Shown: one piece after another, positions 3,477 through 7,298 of the stretch
Position numbering within the stretch: the first letter of the stretch is position 1
How the letters are laid out: the number at the start of each line of letters is the position of its first letter
Assembly: GCA_002493635.1 (NCBI GenBank)
Contig: DKZL01000029.1
Location: 14,653 to 21,950 of the forward strand
Source: Ruminococcaceae bacterium UBA7075
GTDB lineage: Bacteria > Bacillota > Clostridia > Oscillospirales > Acutalibacteraceae
Reading direction: 5' to 3'
DNA length: 7,298 nt
The notes under the pieces: generated by a model
Told to the model about the DNA's origin: nothing
What the model saw: the letters and a program-made list of their open reading frames with translations, nothing else
Databases searched by the model: none
Program-made: the position numbers and the translations under genes

Positions 3477-5960
3477 TTATACTTTTTCCGCTTCTTCCGA
3501 TGATTCCGCATTTTCATCAGAGCTTTCAGTATTTTCCGCACTTTCGTCCTCATGAGGGGCAGTAGCAAGAGTTACAACCTTATCATCACCTGCAAACTTC
3601 ATCACGGTAACGCCCTTTGACGGACGACTGCAAATTCTTATTGATTCAGCCGCAATTCTGATTATTACGCCGTCACGAGAAATCATAATAATGTCGTCAT
3701 TCAGATCAACAACACTGATTGCCGCAACCTCACCGTATTTTTCAATATGATAGTTTGTAAGACCTTTGCCGCCTCTTGACTGAACACGGTAATCGTCGGG
3801 ACTTGAAAGTCTGCCGTAGCCTGTTTCGCTTACTGTGAGCACATACTTGTTCTCGTCAATAACGCTCATACCGACAACGCTGTCACCTTCTTTAAGAGAA
3901 AGAGCCTTAACGCCTCTTGCCTGTCTGCCCATAGGACGGACATCGGTTTCTCTGAATCGGATAGCCATACCCTTTTGCGTTGCAATTATGACATCATCAT
4001 TTCCGTCTGTCATCTTAACCCAGGCAAGCTCGTCACCCTCGTTAAGCTCAAGGGCAATCAATCCGCCCTTACGCTGTGTATTATATGCATTAAGCTGAAT
4101 TCTCTTGATAATACCCTGACGTGTAACCATAACAAGGTATTTATCCTCATCAAATTCAGGAACTCTTATCATTGAAGTAATCTTTTCGTCAGGTGTAATC
4201 GGCAGAATGTTCGCAATGTTTATGCCTTTAGCCTGTCTGCTTGCCTCGGGAACTTCGTAACATTTCAGTCGATAAACCCTGCCCATATTAGTAAAGAACA
4301 GCACATAATCGTGAGAGTTCACTATGAACATATCGGTAGCCACATCCTCCTCACGGCGTGACATACCCGAAACACCTCTGCCGCCTCTGCGCTGAATTTT
4401 GTATGTATCAGCAGCAAGACGCTTAATGTAACCGAACTGAGTAAGCGTGAGCACGCAGTCCTCCTGCGGAATCAGATCCTCAATGTCAACCTCACCGCTG
4501 ACTGCACAAATCTCAGTACGGCGTGGGTCAGCATATTTATTGCGGATTGCAGTAAGCTCTTCCTTGACAATTTCAAGCTTTTTGCCGTCGTCAGCAAGAA
4601 TTTCGTTATACTCTTTTATTTTCGCCATCAAAGCAGCAATTTCATCTTCAATTTTGTGACGTTCCATATTTGTAAGACGTCCGAGCTGCATCTGAACGAT
4701 AGCCTGAGCCTGAATCTCATCCAGACCAAAACGCTCCATCAAAGCCGCCTTTGCACTCGGCAAATCCTTGCTTCTGCGGATAATTGCAATAACCTCGTCA
4801 ATAAAGTCAATCGCAATCTTTAAGCCCTCAAGAATATGCGCTCTGTCCTGTGCTTTTTTAAGATTAAAAGCAGTTCTTCTTGCGATAACCTCCTGCTGAA
4901 AATCAATGTAACACTCAAGCATTTCCTTGAGAGTAAGAATTTTTGGCTCACCGTCAACAATGGCAAGCATAATTGCGCCGAAGGTTGACTGAAGCTGAGT
5001 ATATGAAAACAGCTGATTCAGCACAATCTGAGGGGAAGCGTCCCTCTTGACGTCAATTTCAATATGCATTCCGTTACGGTCGGAATGGTCCTCAATGTTT
5101 GAAATACCCTCAATACGCTTATCCTTAACAAGGTCAGCGATATTTTCAATAAGTCTTGCCTTGTTTACAACATAAGGCAGTTCAGTAACAATAATTTTAA
5201 ATCTGCCGTTCTTGGCTTCTACAATCTCAGTTTTTGCACGGACAATAATTTTGCCCCTGCCTGTAGCATATGCGGCACGGATACCGCTTCTGCCCATAAT
5301 AATGCCGCCTGTCGGAAAGTCCGGACCCGGCATACATTCCATAATCTCAGCAAGCTCTGCGTCAGGATTATCAATAAGCAGACAAACAGCGTCAATAGCT
5401 TCTCCGAGGTTATGCGGAGGAATATTCGTAGCCATACCAACGGCGATACCGCTTGAGCCGTTTACAAGCAGATTAGGAAATTTGCTCGGCAAAACCGTAG
5501 GCTCTTTAAGTCTGTCGTCGTAGTTTGGAATAAAGTCAACTGTATCCTTATCAATATCGGTGAGCATATCGACAGCTATTTTGCTCATTCTCGCCTCTGT
5601 ATATCTGTAAGCAGCAGGCGGGTCGCCGTCGACAGAACCGAAGTTACCGTGACCGTCAACGAGCATATAGCGCATTGAAAAGTCCTGTGCAAGACGAACC
5701 ATTGCATCATAAACTGACGCATCACCGTGTGGGTGATACGAACCGAGCACAGAACCTACCGTGTCGGCGCACTTATGATAAGGCTTTGATGGGTCAAGTC
5801 CTCTTTCAAACATCGTATACAGAATTCTTCTGTGAACAGGCTTAAGACCGTCACGAACATCAGGAAGAGCACGGCTGACTATTACGCTCATCGAATAGTC
5901 AAGAAAGCTTTTCCTCATCTCTTTTTGCAGATCAACATCAATTATTCTTTTTTCATCCAT
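3477..5960 (-). CDS. gyrA: DNA gyrase subunit A
   Basis: GyrA cuts and rejoins DNA in the A2B2 gyrase that puts negative supercoils into the chromosome. The ATG at 5960 gives 827 residues, normal for the family, beginning MDEKRIIDVDL. A GTG four codons upstream (5972) is possible, but neither has a clear ribosome site. Residues below count from the ATG. The N-terminal breakage-reunion domain holds LPDVRDGLKPVHRRILY (32-48), HPHGD (76-80) and AAYRYTEAR with catalytic Tyr120 after Arg119. A coiled coil follows at about 360-460. The C-terminal pinwheel begins near 495 with the GyrA box QRRGGRG (523-529), which marks gyrase rather than ParC. Box-like repeats recur about every 50 residues (574-579, 629-633, 677-683, 727-733, 777-783), so six blades are present. 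The last 25 residues are an acidic Glu/Ser tail. The quinolone region reads GDASVYD, with Ala81 at the E. coli Ser83 position. It stands alone: gyrB is not next to it. Confidence 0.98.
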   Translation of the reverse strand: MDEKRIIDVDLQKEMRKSFLDYSMSVIVSRALPDVRDGLKPVHRRILYTMFERGLDPSKPYHKCADTVGSVLGSYHPHGDASVYDAMVRLAQDFSMRYMLVDGHGNFGSVDGDPPAAYRYTEARMSKIAVDMLTDIDKDTVDFIPNYDDRLKEPTVLPSKFPNLLVNGSSGIAVGMATNIPPHNLGEAIDAVCLLIDNPDAELAEIMECMPGPDFPTGGIIMGRSGIRAAYATGRGKIIVRAKTEIVEAKNGRFKIIVTELPYVVNKARLIENIADLVKDKRIEGISNIEDHSDRNGMHIEIDVKRDASPQIVLNQLFSYTQLQSTFGAIMLAIVDGEPKILTLKEMLECYIDFQQEVIARRTAFNLKKAQDRAHILEGLKIAIDFIDEVIAIIRRSKDLPSAKAALMERFGLDEIQAQAIVQMQLGRLTNMERHKIEDEIAALMAKIKEYNEILADDGKKLEIVKEELTAIRNKYADPRRTEICAVSGEVDIEDLIPQEDCVLTLTQFGYIKRLAADTYKIQRRGGRGVSGMSRREEDVATDMFIVNSHDYVLFFTNMGRVYRLKCYEVPEASRQAKGINIANILPITPDEKITSMIRVPEFDEDKYLVMVTRQGIIKRIQLNAYNTQRKGGLIALELNEGDELAWVKMTDGNDDVIIATQKGMAIRFRETDVRPMGRQARGVKALSLKEGDSVVGMSVIDENKYVLTVSETGYGRLSSPDDYRVQSRGGKGLTNYHIEKYGEVAAISVVDLNDDIIMISRDGVIIRIAAESIRICSRPSKGVTVMKFAGDDKVVTLATAPHEDESAENTESSDENAESSEEAEKV

Positions 5961-5980
5961 ATTTTTAACCACGCTTCAAT

Positions 5981-6070
5981 TTTTTATATCCGCAATATAA
6001 GTTTAATATATCCTATATTGCAGTATCCCGAAGTTTGAACTTCTGTTTATTGGTAAAGTTCATAACTCAC
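5981..6070 (-). repeat. Hairpin motif family, copy D (in gyrA leader)
   Basis: Read on the minus strand: GTTATGAACTTTACCAATAA, the stem GAAGTTCAAACTTC (6043-6030), CGGGATACTGCAATATA, and TTAAACTTATATTGCGG. It ends about 20 nt before the gyrA ATG. It matches copy E over GTTATGAACT..ACCAATAA and copy A over the hairpin and 3' half. Confidence 0.65.
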
Positions 6071-6166
6071 TTATCTGAATTAACTAAATCATAGTTTAGC
6101 GACGGTGGTCGCTTTATTCGTTATAAAGGTCGGATTTAATATCAACCTCGGTATCTCGGAATTCAA

Positions 6167-6195
6167 ACTATAAATTTAGCAGAATTTTTCTTCAA
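6167..6195 (-). promoter_or_regulatory. Candidate gyrA promoter
   Basis: On the minus strand TTGAAG (6195-6190), 17 bp, TATAGT (6172-6167). The leader would be about 200 nt, including copy D and a short hairpin, AGCGAC-GGTG-GTCGCT (6098-6113, plus sense). The same DNA also flanks the element at 6899-6969, so it could simply be part of a mobile repeat. Confidence 0.4.
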
Positions 6196-6200
6196 CATTC

Positions 6201-6301
6201 GTAGGGGACGGCATCCTTGACGTCCCTCCTGATTGCCCAACGGCAATCAGGAAAACGAGATCTTAAGGCAAGTTTTGGGACGTCTGGAAGCCGTCCCCTA
6301 C
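6201..6301. repeat. Palindromic MITE-like element with nested hairpin
   Basis: The ends GTAGGGGACGGC (6201-6212) and GCCGTCCCCTAC (6290-6301) are exact inverted repeats. GACGTCCC (6219-6226) and GGGACGTC (6277-6284) continue the palindrome. An 11-bp hairpin, TCCTGATTGCC/GGCAATCAGGA (6227-6237, 6242-6252), is nested inside. It is too short to encode a transposase. Such GTAGGG-ended elements are common in clostridial intergenic DNA. Confidence 0.8.
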
Positions 6302-6408
6302 ACAGAACTTCATATATTATTAAAAAACTATAATTTACTTATGAAGTATATGAAAATATAAATCGGAGTTACCAAAGGCAACAACCCTTAATTGTTAATT
6401 TTTAATTG

Positions 6409-6840
6409 TTAGAAGTGTTTTATATTATTTGTAATTTTATCATAAAGCTCAGGCAGTCTTTTTCTTATACTGCACGGGCGGAAGGTTTTGGAGTCAACAA
6501 AAGCGTGTTCTGTCGAACCGTAGCCAAGCTCAACTTCACTTTCGTCAGGCTCAATACGCTTAACCGTATACGAAAATTCTATTCTTGACGCTGTTATTGC
6601 CGTACACCATGTGCGCACAATCAGCTCATCTTCATACTGCGCAGGCAATTTAAAATGACAGTTAAGGTTGCGCAAAGGCGTCATTACACCTGAATTTTCC
6701 ATTTCACTGTAGCTTGTACCAAACATTTTTATATAATCGCTTCTGCCCATTTCATACCAAACGGGAAAATTTGAGTGATGTACAATTCCCATTCTGTCGG
6801 TTTCGGCATATCTTACAACCAATTTTGTCCGTGAATGCAT
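6409..6840 (-). CDS. Acyl-CoA/acyl-ACP thioesterase, YbgC/FadM-type hotdog fold
   Basis: 143 residues, normal for the family. GGAGG 7 nt before the ATG fixes the start. The opening RYAETDRMGIVHHSNFPVWY (10-29) is the YbgC/4HBT signature: Asp15 is the expected catalytic Asp, His22 matches the H of the usual V-Y-H-x-x-Y motif, and Glu30 follows in YEMGR. The rest fits a single hotdog domain with paired strands (about 57-115). These cytosolic enzymes hydrolyse fatty-acyl or small acyl thioesters of CoA or ACP and act as tetramers. The exact substrate cannot be read from sequence, and there is no tol-pal cluster beside it as in proteobacteria. It appears monocistronic, with palindromic elements on both sides. 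No clear promoter or classic terminator is seen; AATTGTTA is duplicated around the stop (6390-6397, 6404-6411). Confidence 0.9.
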   Translation of the reverse strand: MHSRTKLVVRYAETDRMGIVHHSNFPVWYEMGRSDYIKMFGTSYSEMENSGVMTPLRNLNCHFKLPAQYEDELIVRTWCTAITASRIEFSYTVKRIEPDESEVELGYGSTEHAFVDSKTFRPCSIRKRLPELYDKITNNIKHF

Positions 6841-6898
6841 TTTTTACCTCCATTTATTTTTTAACCGCTTCACAAGTTTGAATTAATATGATTTCTTT

Positions 6899-6969
6899 GT
6901 AGGGACACGGCGTGCCGTGTCCAAGAAAATTTTGATGTTCACTGCGGACACGGCACGCCGTGTCCCTAC
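6899..6969. repeat. Palindromic element with perfect 24-bp inverted ends
   Basis: The arms 6899-6922 and 6946-6969 are exact inverted repeats (GTAGGGACACGG... / ...CCGTGTCCCTAC) around a 23-nt AT-rich centre. Each arm is itself palindromic (GACACGGC-GT-GCCGTGTC). It is 59 nt upstream of the thioesterase start, so it may sit in or beside its promoter. Non-coding; a MITE or REP-like unit. Confidence 0.85.
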
Positions 6970-7030
6970 GAATATTGAAGAAATATTCCGCTAATTTATA
7001 AAATTATATGAAAGTTATCTTTAACGCACC

Positions 7031-7150
7031 AAGCCTCCTTAGAAAAGGAGGTGTCACGCTTGCGTGACGGAGGATTGAAAACAAAGTCACATCAATTCTT
7101 TATAATCCTCAGTCAGCTTTCGCTGACAGCTCCTTTTATAAAGGAGCCTT
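7031..7150. repeat. Four-hairpin palindromic element
   Basis: The outer arms AAGCCTCCTT (7031-7040) and AAGGAGCCTT (7141-7150) are inverted. Four small hairpins sit inside: CCTCCTT/AAGGAGG (7034-7051), GTCACGC/GCGTGAC (7053-7068), GTCAGC/GCTGAC (7112-7126) and GCTCCTT/AAGGAGC (7129-7147). Left and right hairpins differ in sequence but each keeps its own pairing. Elements of this appearance are widespread in gut Firmicutes intergenic DNA. No coding frame. Confidence 0.8.
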
Positions 7151-7203
7151 TCGCATTAAGAAAAGTACTGCTATATTATATTTTATCTCACTTATAAAAG
7201 TGC

Positions 7204-7298
7204 GTTATGAACTGCACCAATAAGCCGAAGTATATCTTCGGGTCGCAATGGTTATATTTTAATGCAAACTTATGAAGCGTCCGAAAAGCGTCCGAAAA
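7204..7298 (+). repeat. Hairpin motif family, copy E (runs to window edge)
   Basis: The cleanest copy: GTTATGAACTGCACCAATAA, the stem CCGAAG-TATAT-CTTCGG (7225-7241), GTCGCAATGGTTATA, and AAACTTATGAAGCGTCCG. The last 11 nt, GCGTCCGAAAA, are tandemly duplicated (7277-7287, 7288-7298). If it is a leader element like copies B and D, a plus-strand gene would start just past the window. Confidence 0.65.

Noticed and set aside
3477..5960. ParC (topoisomerase IV subunit A) instead of GyrA
   Set aside because: The intact GyrA box QRRGGRG and six box-like pinwheel repeats with an acidic tail identify gyrase.

Overview
The window looks like chromosomal DNA of a low-GC Gram-positive anaerobe, most likely a Ruminococcus/Oscillospiraceae-type gut clostridium. 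I infer this from the AT-rich intergenic DNA, strong GGAGG ribosome sites, the GyrA sequence and the dense palindromic intergenic repeats. Species cannot be named from sequence alone. All four conventional genes lie on the minus strand; none overlap, and each has its own spacer.

Region 1-1290 has no conventional gene. It holds two tandem copies of what I read as a compact type I toxin-antitoxin locus. Each copy has a strong sigma-A promoter on the plus strand making a ~70-75 nt RNA with an intrinsic terminator. Each also has a convergent minus-strand gene for a 27-28 residue membrane peptide ending VAYYICKWLDR+K/HK, and direct repeats that make the small RNA complementary to the peptide's ribosome site and start codon. 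The layout is that of the Fst/par family. A 138-nt block upstream of the small-RNA promoter is duplicated with a period of exactly 553 bp. The direct repeats of the two copies are different, so the two antitoxins are probably not interchangeable. A hairpin (AATAACCG...CGGTTATT) occurs three times and marks the unit edges. Positions 1-47 precede the first hairpin and hold nothing I can name.

Region 1291-3475: a terminator, then a gene for a membrane-anchored SleB/CwlJ-like cell-wall hydrolase (1454-2284). Next come a 363-bp spacer with a good minus-strand promoter and a large inverted repeat that falls in the hydrolase leader, then a lipoprotein of unknown function (2648-3394).

Region 3424-6200: gyrA (DNA gyrase subunit A), complete, with its own terminator and a candidate promoter about 200 bp upstream. 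gyrB is not adjacent.

Region 6201-7298: a YbgC/FadM-type hotdog thioesterase (6409-6840) between palindromic MITE-like elements at 6201-6301, 6899-6969 and 7031-7150. Spacer 6302-6408 is AT-rich with a weak inverted repeat and a duplicated AATTGTTA around the thioesterase stop codon. I saw no clear promoter in 6841-6898.

A separate ~85-nt motif, with a GAAG...CTTC hairpin followed by a box close to AAACTTATGAAGCG, occurs five times (1369-1450, 2346-2432, 2452-2536, 5981-6070, 7204-7298). Two copies lie in sense in the leaders of the hydrolase gene and gyrA. The genes share no obvious pathway; the main interest lies in the tandem toxin-antitoxin pair and the repeat families.
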